Source: M269 sp964640795
GTDB taxonomy: Bacteria; Pseudomonadota; Gammaproteobacteria; Enterobacterales; Alteromonadaceae
Assembly (NCBI GenBank): GCA_964640795.1
Contig: CAZXIN010000020.1
Location: forward strand, 1 to 64,000
DNA: 64,000 nt
Reading direction: 5' to 3'
Part shown: one piece after another, positions 48,603-58,297 of the stretch
How positions within the stretch are numbered: position 1 is the stretch's first letter
How the letters are laid out: each line of letters opens with the position of its first letter
Made by a program: the position numbers and the translations under genes
Notes under the pieces: generated by a model
Told to the model about the DNA's origin: nothing
Database searches by the model: none
Seen by the model: the letters and a program-made list of their open reading frames with translations, nothing else

Positions 48603-48628
48603 AAAAAAGGCCTCAAATGAGGCCCTTT
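48603..48628 (-). terminator. terminator between intI and the M14 peptidase gene
   Basis: GGCCTC-AAAT-GAGGCC stem. On the minus strand it is followed by six T, ending the peptidase gene. On the plus strand it has CTTT and may weakly end the integrase transcript. Confidence 0.85.
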
Positions 48629-48637
48629 AAAATCATG

Positions 48638-51505
48638 CTATAAGTTGATTTTAGGCCTTGTTCCTAATCCTGAGCCATATACCAGTGCATTAAGTAGTAA
48701 GCGGTTTGTACCTCTGGTAGAGCCTCTGAAGTTAGGCTGTCCAGCAAATAGGATGATTTGCCCTGCACCCACGGATTCACGTGTTAAGTAGGCAGAGTTA
48801 GCAATCCGTTGCGAAGCTTCAGGCCACAATAAGCCACTCATTCTCACAGTTAGCTCATGTCCTGCTGGTACGGTAGACCAACCAATAACAGAGGTTTCGG
48901 TATTGGTTGGTGCTTCTTTTAGAACACCGACTCTTACAACCGCTCTGCTACCATTACCCGACATCAACACTGGTAGACGCGAATAAAGCAATGGCAATGT
49001 TTCGTCAACACCAAAGCTTAGCCAATGTTCTGTATCCACTCTGCCTGCAACCATAGCACCGCGCGGCATAAAGAGGTTTTGCCATTGGTCACGTTTTTTC
49101 AACGCATCTTTTTTGAGGCGTTTTACTTCATTATCCCAAGGGTAAGTAAGCTCAGTACTCACTGAATGCTGCATGACTTGCACCGGGTCTACATTTTCTT
49201 GCAATGCTAACCACTCTCGTTGTACGGCTAAGTCGTATTCTTCAGCGTCGTCAAAAGTATCAGCCACCTGCCTTACTTGGCTTAAACTTCCTTTCTTAGC
49301 TAAATTACCTGCACTGCGATCATGAGCGATAAGTGTCCCCCCCTGCTCTACCCATTTTTTAAGTGCATCCTGCTGAGGTTTAGACAAACTGCCAAAGCCT
49401 GTCGGTAAAACTAAGGTGTTATAACGCCTTAAATCTGTATTCGCTAAAGCGGCTGAATCAAGTTGGCTGTGGCGAATACCTAAATAATGATCAATAGCCC
49501 ACCAAGTCGCACCGACATCGTAACTATTGAATTGCCCGTGGCTGATTAAACCAATTTGTGGTTTATTCAAGATATTAAAATGACGGCCCCCCCAATCAGG
49601 TAGCGTCCCATCGCCGTAACCACTGCTGATAGAAGCAACATCCAATCCTAACTCATTTGCTGTTAGCTCAACGTTACTTAACAAGTCTGGTGCATTTGGG
49701 TTATCTACTTTTGCGACCATCACGGAACCGCGGTTTAATGACTCCCCACTTAAAACCGTGGCTTTATCTATTGTACGTACTTGGAATCCGCGCTCCATCA
49801 TACGTGCTGCAAAGCTCACGGAGCGATCATCTGCGCCATCAACTACCCATGCATTGGCATTGGTATTGAGTTTCCTAGGTGCAGCTTTATCTTCTTCATA
49901 AGGCTTAAGGTTGCTTTTTATCTCCGCTGGAACTGTTAATGCAGGTAAACCGTACATCATAGTCAGGTTCCATGCGGTAGTGTCGTACATAATCGATGAG
50001 CCATCACGCAAATTACGCTGACGTTCTTCAACTAACACTTCCGTTTTGATGGCAGCATCAAATTCCAAAATAGCAGCAATTAAAGGCGCTTCTGGCTGCC
50101 TATTTGGAATAACCAAGCTACCCGCAGGAATGTCAGTCGAGCTAAGTGTTTCACCTAAATGGTTAACGGCGTCACTCACTTTTATGCTTTTTTGGGCGAC
50201 AAATACTTCAATATCCTGTGCTTGCAAACGCTCTACGAAAGCATTCATGCGACCTTTATTTTCATTAGCCAATACGACATACGAACGATTAGCAAACTGA
50301 CCTTTAGGATCAACATTTTGCTTCCTGCTTTGCCAGTAATCGGCATACATATCTTTGGAGTATTGAGCCAGTGACGTTAAGTTTGCCATGGTACTAACAA
50401 ATTGGTGATGTACCGACTCTTTATACGTTTGTACTGTACCTTCGGGACGACGAACACCGTCTTCAGCCATACGCGATTGCTCATAAAGAATATGCATACT
50501 GCCTCGATACTCTGCATAATTTGAATAGCCTGGATACCAATTCTCGAACCATTCGCCTGTAAAATAACGCCAACCTTGATCATCAAAAGCTGCACCTTGC
50601 TCTTTGGAGAAAGTCAGTCCCCACTTTTGAACAAAAGGAGGAATATTCGCATTGAGCGGTTGCCTTGGTGGTCCCATCAAATAGGTACTTTGAGATCCCA
50701 TTTCATGGCCATCGATCATCAACTGTGGGCGCCAGCGGTTTATCAAGCTTACGCGACCACGTGTTTCTGGTTGAGTGAGATAGAAAAAGTCTCGGTTTAG
50801 GTCAAAGAAGTAATGATTAGTTCTTCCATAAGGCCAGTCACCGCGATGTAATAGAGATTGATCGTCTACATTGGGCGCTGTACCACGATATTGCTCAAGC
50901 GACTTAGCAAAACGTGCGCGACCATCAGGGTTCATCATAGGATCGATAACAACAACTAACTTATCCAATAGTTCAGCGACAGATTGCTCTTGAGAGGCTG
51001 CTAAATGATAAATAGCCGTCATTGCTGCATCAGCGCCTGAGGTTTCATTTCCATGAATCGAATAAGCCATCCATGCGACACCAGGTAGGTCATCGATAAT
51101 CTTTTTGGCGCTTCTGTCGTTCAAGCTACGCGGATCAGCTAATTTACCGATATCTGCTTTGATATCTTCCAAGCGACTCAAATTTTCTGGGCTAGACAAA
51201 AAGACAGCATATAACGGCCTGCCTTCATGCGTACGTGCATATTCAACCGCATGTACACGATCACTCTGTTCATCCCACAACTTTACAGCTTCAGATATCT
51301 GCGCAGGTGTTGCAACACGCTGACCAACGGGAAAGCCCAATATATCATCAGGCTTGGTAACTTGGTTGTTGTAACTCCCCTCTAGCAATCGGCCTTTATA
51401 TTCAATATCAGGCTCAAAAACAGGCTTCATCAACACAGTGGATTGTGCTGACAATGAGAGCCCACAGAGCAATAGTGCAGCGCTTAAAAAGCCTTTTTTC
51501 TGCAT
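48638..51505 (-). CDS. secreted M14-family zinc carboxypeptidase-like protein
   Basis: A 955-residue protein. The start is the ATG at 51505 (AAGGAAA site), giving the signal peptide MQKKGFLSAALLLCGLSLSA. The M14 domain has His151 and Glu154 in IHGNETSG, the substrate loop DPMMNPDGRARF and His267 in DGHEMGSQS. The second half holds an extended region with a glutamine-amidotransferase-like segment (LVLPTGFGSLSKPQQ), as in other long bacterial M14 proteins. It is probably periplasmic or extracellular; substrate unknown. Confidence 0.9.
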   Translation of the reverse strand: MQKKGFLSAALLLCGLSLSAQSTVLMKPVFEPDIEYKGRLLEGSYNNQVTKPDDILGFPVGQRVATPAQISEAVKLWDEQSDRVHAVEYARTHEGRPLYAVFLSSPENLSRLEDIKADIGKLADPRSLNDRSAKKIIDDLPGVAWMAYSIHGNETSGADAAMTAIYHLAASQEQSVAELLDKLVVVIDPMMNPDGRARFAKSLEQYRGTAPNVDDQSLLHRGDWPYGRTNHYFFDLNRDFFYLTQPETRGRVSLINRWRPQLMIDGHEMGSQSTYLMGPPRQPLNANIPPFVQKWGLTFSKEQGAAFDDQGWRYFTGEWFENWYPGYSNYAEYRGSMHILYEQSRMAEDGVRRPEGTVQTYKESVHHQFVSTMANLTSLAQYSKDMYADYWQSRKQNVDPKGQFANRSYVVLANENKGRMNAFVERLQAQDIEVFVAQKSIKVSDAVNHLGETLSSTDIPAGSLVIPNRQPEAPLIAAILEFDAAIKTEVLVEERQRNLRDGSSIMYDTTAWNLTMMYGLPALTVPAEIKSNLKPYEEDKAAPRKLNTNANAWVVDGADDRSVSFAARMMERGFQVRTIDKATVLSGESLNRGSVMVAKVDNPNAPDLLSNVELTANELGLDVASISSGYGDGTLPDWGGRHFNILNKPQIGLISHGQFNSYDVGATWWAIDHYLGIRHSQLDSAALANTDLRRYNTLVLPTGFGSLSKPQQDALKKWVEQGGTLIAHDRSAGNLAKKGSLSQVRQVADTFDDAEEYDLAVQREWLALQENVDPVQVMQHSVSTELTYPWDNEVKRLKKDALKKRDQWQNLFMPRGAMVAGRVDTEHWLSFGVDETLPLLYSRLPVLMSGNGSRAVVRVGVLKEAPTNTETSVIGWSTVPAGHELTVRMSGLLWPEASQRIANSAYLTRESVGAGQIILFAGQPNFRGSTRGTNRLLLNALVYGSGLGTRPKINL

Positions 51506-51680
51506 AATGTATTTCCTTGTTGATAAGAGCATTCTGCTCCAGTGATTTAGTTTTATTCTTTTAAATTTTTCCCGAATAAATTCGATCCCACAAATCAAAG
51601 GCAATGTGGGAACCGTTTTAACGGCGAACTTTTTAAGGCAATTATCCTAGGCCCAGAATGAGCTCAATACCTTTACTCGA

Positions 51681-52067
51681 TTATTCTTTTGGTTCAAAAA
51701 TTAGCGATATTGAGTTGACACAATATCTCTGCCCTGTTGGTTCAGGCCCATCTTCAAAAACGTGGCCTAAGTGAGAATCACAGTGTTTGCAAAGGATCTC
51801 TATTCTACGCATACCATGGCTCAGATCTGTTTCGTAGCGAACATTTTCTTCCGCACTTTCAGCATAAAACGATGGCCAACCACAACGGGTATCAAATTTG
51901 TGCTCTGACTCGAATAGTTTTACACCACAACACTTGCAGGAGTATGTACCGGCTCGATTTTCGCCAAGGTATTCACCCGTATAAGGACGCTCGGTGCCTT
52001 TTTGACGGCATACTCTAAACTCCTCATCGGACAGTCGTTCACGCCAAGCTTGTTCACTTTGTTTCAT
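51681..52067 (-). CDS. msrB: peptide methionine (R)-S-oxide reductase
   Basis: Repairs oxidised methionine residues. 128 aa, standard length. The catalytic Cys116 lies in QRYCVNS, and two zinc-binding CxxC pairs (CKCC and CKHC) are present, as are the TERPYTGEY and RCGWPSF motifs. It is cytoplasmic, reduced by thioredoxin. Confidence 0.96.
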   Translation of the reverse strand: MKQSEQAWRERLSDEEFRVCRQKGTERPYTGEYLGENRAGTYSCKCCGVKLFESEHKFDTRCGWPSFYAESAEENVRYETDLSHGMRRIEILCKHCDSHLGHVFEDGPEPTGQRYCVNSISLIFEPKE

Positions 52068-52175
52068 GGTTATTGAAGATTGTTATTTGATTGACTATGA
52101 ATACAAGCCTAACGCAAGAGTTCTTTAATACCAATCTAATGTTAATGTGTACAAGTGGTGATGTGTAAAAGTAGC

Positions 52176-52198
52176 TTGGCGGTTTCAATAACCGCCAA
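52176..52198 (-). terminator. terminator downstream of gnd
   Basis: Stem TTGGCGGTT / AACCGCCAA with a five-base loop, a few bases after the gnd stop on the minus strand. The T run is short. Confidence 0.65.
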
Positions 52199-52210
52199 TT
52201 TAGATAGGTT

Positions 52211-53743
52211 TTAACGCTTAATAGTAACTTGTGGCTGACCAGGCTGGCTCCACTCAATATGAAACTTCTTACCAGCGGGTTTGTCTGTGCGTTCAAAAGT
52301 ATGAGCTCCAAAGTAATCGCGCTGCCCTTGCAGTAAGCTAGCAGGCAAAGTGTCGCAACGGTAAGAATCATAATAATTTAAAGCAGAGGACATAGCTGCA
52401 CAAGGTACACCCATTAACGTTGCATCGGAAATAGCTTTACGCCAAGGCATTTGATACTTAGCGATTTGCTCAATGAAAAATGGATCAAGTAACAAGTTGG
52501 TCAATGTCTCGTCACTCTCATAGGCTTGTGTAATAGATTGCAAAAATACTGCACGAATAATACAGCCTGCGCGCCAAATTTTAGCAATTTCTGCAAAATC
52601 TAAAGTCCAACCTTGCTCTTTAGATGCCATATCCATTAATTGAAAACCTTGTGCATAGGCACATATTTTTGAGCAATACATAGCTGCACGTAAATTCTCG
52701 ATAACATCCTGCTTTTGCGCGTCAGATAACGTTGGAACCTCAGGCCCTTTTAAAACCTTAGCGGCTTGAACACGTTCTGACTTTAAGCTAGATAGGCTAC
52801 GAGCAAAAACAGCTTGAGCAATGGTCTGAGCAGGACTACCAACTTGCAAAGCACTCACGGCAGTCCACAACCCTGTTCCTTTTTGACCAGCCCTATCCAT
52901 AATCAAATCCACTAATGGTTTCTGTGTGGCTTCGTCGACTTTTTCAAGCACTTCTGCGCTAATTTCAATCAAGTAACTATCTAGTTCGCCTTGATTCCAT
53001 TCTCTAAAGATCTTAGCAATTTCTTTTGGTGCCAAACCAAGACCATCACGCATCATTTGGTAAGCTTCACAGATAAGTTGCATATCTGCATATTCAATCC
53101 CGTTGTGCACCATCTTAACGTAATGTCCCGCACCAACCGGACCTATATAGGTTGTACAAGGCTCACCTTCTGTAACAGGTTTACCCGGTGTAGAAGAATC
53201 AATTGGCTTACCCGTTTCCGCATCGACTTTAGCAGCAATAGCTTGCCAAACAGGCTCAATACGAGTCCATGCATAAGGGTCACCAGATGGCATCAAAGAA
53301 GGACCAAAACGCGCACCAACTTCACCACCGGAAACAGCAGTGGAGAAAAAGATAAATTTGCCTTTATACCCTGCTTCACGCTCGACTGAGTCCGTCCACA
53401 AACTATTACCCGTATCAACAACAATGTCGTCAGCACCAATACCTGCATCTATAAGGTGCGAACATACGTGATCAACCGGGTCACCAGCTGGAACTGACAA
53501 GATAATCAAATGAGGGGCTTTTAATTGACTTAGTAACTCGGTGTATGAACAACAAGCAACAATACGATTCGAATCCGAACCGTTTTCCAATTTGTCTTGC
53601 TTAATAGTGTCATCAATTTTGGCTTTATCGAGGTCAAAACAAGCAATTCGGTAGCCGTTGTCAGCAAGGTTTAATGTGAGGTTTTTCCCCATCACACCTA
53701 AACCAATAAAACCGATGTCGCATTGCTCACTATTATCGTTCAT
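52211..53743 (-). CDS. gnd: 6-phosphogluconate dehydrogenase, decarboxylating
   Basis: Converts 6-phosphogluconate to ribulose 5-phosphate with NADP. 510 aa, about 40 longer than E. coli Gnd, with an insertion near residue 160 (AETGKPIDSSTPGKPVTEG). The Rossmann motif GFIGLGVMGKNL, the signature AGHYVKMVHNGIEYADMQ and the C-terminal RDYFGAHTFERTDKPAGKKF are present. The frame extends by four codons to 53755; the ATG at 53743 has a GGAA site. The longer form occurs in several marine gammaproteobacteria. Confidence 0.94.
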   Translation of the reverse strand: MNDNSEQCDIGFIGLGVMGKNLTLNLADNGYRIACFDLDKAKIDDTIKQDKLENGSDSNRIVACCSYTELLSQLKAPHLIILSVPAGDPVDHVCSHLIDAGIGADDIVVDTGNSLWTDSVEREAGYKGKFIFFSTAVSGGEVGARFGPSLMPSGDPYAWTRIEPVWQAIAAKVDAETGKPIDSSTPGKPVTEGEPCTTYIGPVGAGHYVKMVHNGIEYADMQLICEAYQMMRDGLGLAPKEIAKIFREWNQGELDSYLIEISAEVLEKVDEATQKPLVDLIMDRAGQKGTGLWTAVSALQVGSPAQTIAQAVFARSLSSLKSERVQAAKVLKGPEVPTLSDAQKQDVIENLRAAMYCSKICAYAQGFQLMDMASKEQGWTLDFAEIAKIWRAGCIIRAVFLQSITQAYESDETLTNLLLDPFFIEQIAKYQMPWRKAISDATLMGVPCAAMSSALNYYDSYRCDTLPASLLQGQRDYFGAHTFERTDKPAGKKFHIEWSQPGQPQVTIKR

Positions 53744-53972
53744 ACAGGATTCCAATTGAATTAAAAGATTCGAATTGGAGCGGCATTATACCCATGCCAC
53801 CTCAAAATGCACGTTTAAGCGGAATTTTAAAGCACGTTAGTCAAGGCGGATATTTGTAGGCTTATCTATCTAAGTCAAAAATATCTAAGGCAGGATGACT
53901 TGCATTTTTTTGCTGAACTTTCATCCTGATTTTTTCATCATTAGCCTTATACCACTACACATGGTAAAAGCA

Positions 53973-56021
53973 TTATAAGGTCTTAAAAACCCCCAAGCTG
54001 CGATTAACCAATACGTAGTTCTGGCTCATGTCATTTTGAGGGTTCTTATCGGGGGTCTCATAGCGTGTGTCCACCACCAATTTCCATAGAGTGTTGGACG
54101 GTAGGTTAAATTCAATATCGTTTTTACTCGCGTTAAACAAGAATAACCAATGCTCTTTTTCTTGAGTCCCTTCAATCTCTATCGCAAAAGCTTGGTTATC
54201 TGGTTCATGCCAATCTTCCGCTGTTTTTTCCTCTCCATCAGGCAAGTACCAATGGATTCGATTGACATTACAAGTAAGAGAATAAGGATCATCATCGAGT
54301 TGCAAATCATTTAGAACACTTGAGTTTTTACGCAACGTGATAAGCGCTTTACAAAATATGAGAAAGCTTTGCTGCTGCGTACCTAACTGCCAATTGACCC
54401 AGCTGATGTCGTTATCCTGACAGTACGCATTGTTATTGCCTTGTTGAGTGCGACTCAACTCATCTGCACCTAATATATGAGGTGTTCCTTGCGACAACAT
54501 TAACGTTGCGAACAAGTTACGTTTCTGACGCTCCCTTAGCTGATTAATGGTCTCGTCATTCGTGAGGCCTTCAATACCATAATTAAACGATAAGTTATGC
54601 CCATGGCCGTCCCGGTTATTTTCAAGATTAGCCAAATTATGGCGTTCATCAAAACTAACCAAATCTTGCAGAGTAAAGCCATCGTGATAGGTAACGTTGT
54701 TCACAGACGAGTGAATAGAGCGCTTTCCTTTATGAAAAATATCTCGGCTACCTAGTAAGCGGGTAGCGAATTCACTTGCTACGCCTTTGTCCCCTCGCCA
54801 AAAAGCGCGAACGGTGTCACGGTATTTATCGTTGACTTCCAACCAATTTGAAGGGAATTGCCCTAATCGATAACCTCCCATGCCGATATCCCACGGTTCG
54901 GCAATCAACTTAACACTTTGCAAAACTGGATCTTGCTTAACCATCCGCAAGAAACCCGAGAATCTCGAATATTCATAAGGGTCACGACATAAGCTCGCTG
55001 CAAGATCAAACCTAAAGCCATCAACTTGCATCTCCGTTGTCCAATAGCGTAAAGAATCCATGATCAACTGATAAGCATAAGGTTTGGACACATCAATACT
55101 GTTTCCACACCCTGAATTATTGATCGGCTCTTGATAGCTCACCTGTCCATATTCATTGGGAGTGAATAAATAAAATGAACGATTGTCCAAACCTCGAAAA
55201 GACAATGTCGGGCCGTCAAAGCCAGCTTCTGCCGTATGGTTGTATACAACATCTAATATCACTTCCAACCCTGCTTTGTGCAGCTCACACACCATCTGTT
55301 TGAATTCAATAACGGCATCGTCGATGGCATAACGTGGTTCAGGGCTGAAGAAATTTACGGGATTATACCCCCAATAATTGGTCAAGCCCTTTTCGGTAAT
55401 AAAGCGCTCTGGCATAAAGGCAAAGACAGGCAATAGTTGAATACTGGAGACACCTAGTGCCTGAAAATGCTGAATCATGCTTGGGTGACACAAACCAAGG
55501 TAGGTGCCTCGGATCTCTTCTGGTAAGTCAGAGTTTTGTATCGTCATCCCTTTCACATGTGCTTCATAAATCACCGTTTCCTGCATAGGAATATGGGGCT
55601 TTTCTATTCCTTGCCAGTCAAACTTATGCTCGCTCACAATACCTTTAGGGATCATATCTTGACTATCATCACTGTATTGTTCGCGATTCCATACAACGGG
55701 GCGATTAAGTTGCTTTGCGTAAGGGTCTATCAACACTTTGCTTTTGTCGAAAAACCAACCGTTTTCAGGTTCTTTGGGGCCCTCAGCTCTATAGGCATAG
55801 TGTTGCCCTTCGAGAATACCATCAATAAAGGCATGCCAAACGTCCCCAGTTCTCGCCAACATAGGAATTTCTGCGGTTTGAACTTCTGTTCCAGCGTCAT
55901 AGAAACACAGAAACACTTGCTTCGCTTCAGGACTGTGAACAGCAAAGTTACAGCCTCCACGGTCAAGCGATGAGCCTAGCGGGTTAGGAAAGCCAGAGGA
56001 TACGTTATATTTTTCTGTCAT
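53973..56021 (-). CDS. glgX: glycogen debranching enzyme
   Basis: GH13 isoamylase-type enzyme that hydrolyses alpha-1,6 branches of limit dextrins. 682 aa. It has an N-terminal CBM48 (NFAVHSPEAKQVFLCFYD) and a GH13 barrel with DVVYNHTAEAG, the nucleophile motif DGFRFDLAASL, and general-acid IAEPWDIG. Its start overlaps the end of glgB by 4 bases, so it is translationally coupled. Confidence 0.95.
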   Translation of the reverse strand: MTEKYNVSSGFPNPLGSSLDRGGCNFAVHSPEAKQVFLCFYDAGTEVQTAEIPMLARTGDVWHAFIDGILEGQHYAYRAEGPKEPENGWFFDKSKVLIDPYAKQLNRPVVWNREQYSDDSQDMIPKGIVSEHKFDWQGIEKPHIPMQETVIYEAHVKGMTIQNSDLPEEIRGTYLGLCHPSMIQHFQALGVSSIQLLPVFAFMPERFITEKGLTNYWGYNPVNFFSPEPRYAIDDAVIEFKQMVCELHKAGLEVILDVVYNHTAEAGFDGPTLSFRGLDNRSFYLFTPNEYGQVSYQEPINNSGCGNSIDVSKPYAYQLIMDSLRYWTTEMQVDGFRFDLAASLCRDPYEYSRFSGFLRMVKQDPVLQSVKLIAEPWDIGMGGYRLGQFPSNWLEVNDKYRDTVRAFWRGDKGVASEFATRLLGSRDIFHKGKRSIHSSVNNVTYHDGFTLQDLVSFDERHNLANLENNRDGHGHNLSFNYGIEGLTNDETINQLRERQKRNLFATLMLSQGTPHILGADELSRTQQGNNNAYCQDNDISWVNWQLGTQQQSFLIFCKALITLRKNSSVLNDLQLDDDPYSLTCNVNRIHWYLPDGEEKTAEDWHEPDNQAFAIEIEGTQEKEHWLFLFNASKNDIEFNLPSNTLWKLVVDTRYETPDKNPQNDMSQNYVLVNRSLGVFKTL

Positions 56022-58225
56022 GCGTCGTAAAGAATATAGAGTGTCGACAAGGGTAGCACCTGAATATTAATGGAGAATGGCTTTTGGTGACAAGAGATAG
56101 GCGTTGCGCAGAACTTTTCACCCGTTACCTGATTACTTCCCCAGTAATGTTGACTGTCGCTGTTAAAGATTAAGGTGTAATCACCTTCATCAAGCACCCC
56201 TAAGCTAAAATTATTCCTAGGTAACGGTGTAAAGTTGCAAATGCAGTAAACCTTTTGATTACTTGATGCAGCCTTACGAACAAAAATTAGTATACTTTGC
56301 TCAGCGTTGTCATGATCAATCCACTCAAACCCTTTGGCTTCATGGTCTTGCTCATACAAAGCTGGCGTGGTTGTATAAAGTGTATTTAGGTCTCGATAAA
56401 CGGATTGAATCCCCTTATGTTTATCAAACTCAAGCAAATCCCATGTCAGCGAGCCATCATGATTCCACTCGTTTGATTGTCCGAATTCATTACCCATGAA
56501 ATTCAGCTTTTTGCCCGGATGTGCATACATAAAGCCAGCGTAACATCGCAAGTTTGCAGCTTGTTGCCATTCATCACCAGGCATTTTACGTAACATAGAG
56601 CCTTTACCATGCACGACTTCGTCATGGGAAATTGGTAGCACGAAACTTTCATCCCATGCGTACACTGTACTAAAGGTAATCTCATTGTGATGGTAGCGGC
56701 GGTAAGACGGATCTTTACTGATGTAATGCAGTGAGTCATTCATCCATCCCATGTTCCATTTAAAACCGAAGCCTAAACCACCTTCATGCACAGGACGAGA
56801 CACCTTAGGAAAAGACGTACTCTCTTCTGCAATAGTGAAGGCATGTGGAAAGTGTTCATAAACCGCTTTATTCATCCATTGTAATAGGCTTATTGCTTCG
56901 TAATTGTGGTTGCCACCGTCGACATTAGGTATCCATTCACCTTCGTCTCGCGAATAGTCCAGATATAGCATGGACGCCACCGCATCCACTCTCAACCCGT
57001 CGATGTGGAAATACTCCAACCAAAATAACGCATTAGCTACCAAGAATTGACGCACAGTCTCTTTACCAAAATCGTATATACAAGAGTTCCAATCTGGATG
57101 CCACCCCAGTTTAGGATCCGCATATTCATAAACATGCGAGCCATCAAATCGTGCTAAACCATGCCCATCTTCAGGAAAGTGTGCTGGTACCCAGTCGATA
57201 ATCACACCAATGCCATTTTGGTGGCATTGGTCAACAAAATACTTAAAATCATCAGGATTACCAAATCGGCTTGTTGGCGCGAAGAGTCCAACAGGTTGAT
57301 ACCCCCAAGATCCATCAAAAGGATGCTCAGAAATGGGCAACAACTCAATATGCGTGTAGTTCATGCTCTTAATATAGGGGATCAACTCATGGACTAACTC
57401 ACGATAACTAAAACTTTTCCACGTATCGTTTTCGATCTTCTTTTTCCATGACCCCAAATGCACTTCGTATATGCTCATTGCCTGTTTATATTTATCGGCT
57501 TTGATATACGCTTGCCATTGTTGGTCCTGCCATTGGTACTGACTGTGATCGAAAACAACCGACGCATGAGAGGGGTATTGTTCAGCTTGAAAGCCCACAG
57601 GATCGGCCTTGTCAGGTAAGGTGTGGCCATATTGATCTTTGAGGTGATACTTATATTTAACGCCGGGCAATACATCAGGAACAAATAATACCCAGTACCC
57701 CATGGATGTTTTCTCCATAGGTAGGTATCTGATATCCCACATATTCATATCACCAATCAACGAAACAGCCGAAGCATTCGGTGCGTAGACGGCAAATCGT
57801 GTTCCTTTGATTGGAGCAGCTAAGCCCACATCTAACGCAATATAATGAGCGCCGATTTGCTGATATATATTTTGTGGCTGGTGATCAACATAGTGCACTG
57901 CATGAAAAGCAGCCTCTTTAAACTGATATGGATCGATAATACTTCTTTCACATTCAGCATTGGTAACAGACAGCCGATATACCAAATCCTCTGGTAATGA
58001 TGGAAAAACGCCGGCGAACAACCCCATTTCTCCACTGGCTGTTAAATCTCCAATTTTTTTGTCCGTCGCGATGTCATAAACACTGATTTGTTGTGCATCA
58101 GGTAGCCAAACCTGAATACGGGTTTTACCCTCTTCATTATGCTTACCCAATTGTTCGAAGGGATGTGTAAACGAGGCTTGTTCAAGCTGCTGCTCAATAT
58201 GCCAAAGATACTTTTCTAAAAACAT
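56018..58225 (-). CDS. glgB: 1,4-alpha-glucan branching enzyme
   Basis: Forms alpha-1,6 branches in glycogen. 735 aa, standard length. A CBM48 domain near residues 120-200 precedes a GH13 barrel with DWVPAHFPEDGHGLARFDG, the nucleophile in DGLRVDAVASMLYLDYSR and IAEEST, and HDEVVHGKGSM. It lies 72 bases downstream of malQ and is coupled to glgX, forming a glycogen operon. Confidence 0.97.
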   Translation of the reverse strand: MFLEKYLWHIEQQLEQASFTHPFEQLGKHNEEGKTRIQVWLPDAQQISVYDIATDKKIGDLTASGEMGLFAGVFPSLPEDLVYRLSVTNAECERSIIDPYQFKEAAFHAVHYVDHQPQNIYQQIGAHYIALDVGLAAPIKGTRFAVYAPNASAVSLIGDMNMWDIRYLPMEKTSMGYWVLFVPDVLPGVKYKYHLKDQYGHTLPDKADPVGFQAEQYPSHASVVFDHSQYQWQDQQWQAYIKADKYKQAMSIYEVHLGSWKKKIENDTWKSFSYRELVHELIPYIKSMNYTHIELLPISEHPFDGSWGYQPVGLFAPTSRFGNPDDFKYFVDQCHQNGIGVIIDWVPAHFPEDGHGLARFDGSHVYEYADPKLGWHPDWNSCIYDFGKETVRQFLVANALFWLEYFHIDGLRVDAVASMLYLDYSRDEGEWIPNVDGGNHNYEAISLLQWMNKAVYEHFPHAFTIAEESTSFPKVSRPVHEGGLGFGFKWNMGWMNDSLHYISKDPSYRRYHHNEITFSTVYAWDESFVLPISHDEVVHGKGSMLRKMPGDEWQQAANLRCYAGFMYAHPGKKLNFMGNEFGQSNEWNHDGSLTWDLLEFDKHKGIQSVYRDLNTLYTTTPALYEQDHEAKGFEWIDHDNAEQSILIFVRKAASSNQKVYCICNFTPLPRNNFSLGVLDEGDYTLIFNSDSQHYWGSNQVTGEKFCATPISCHQKPFSINIQVLPLSTLYILYDA

Positions 58226-58297
58226 GTTATCACTCCCTAAAATGCATTTAATTCAATCTAACCCCAACCGGCTACAACTACCCAGCAGGCGATCTAC

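Noticed and set aside
52211..53755. Extra 40 residues in Gnd as a possible fusion
   Set aside because: The extra length is an internal insertion; all family motifs are in order, so it reads as a longer Gnd form.
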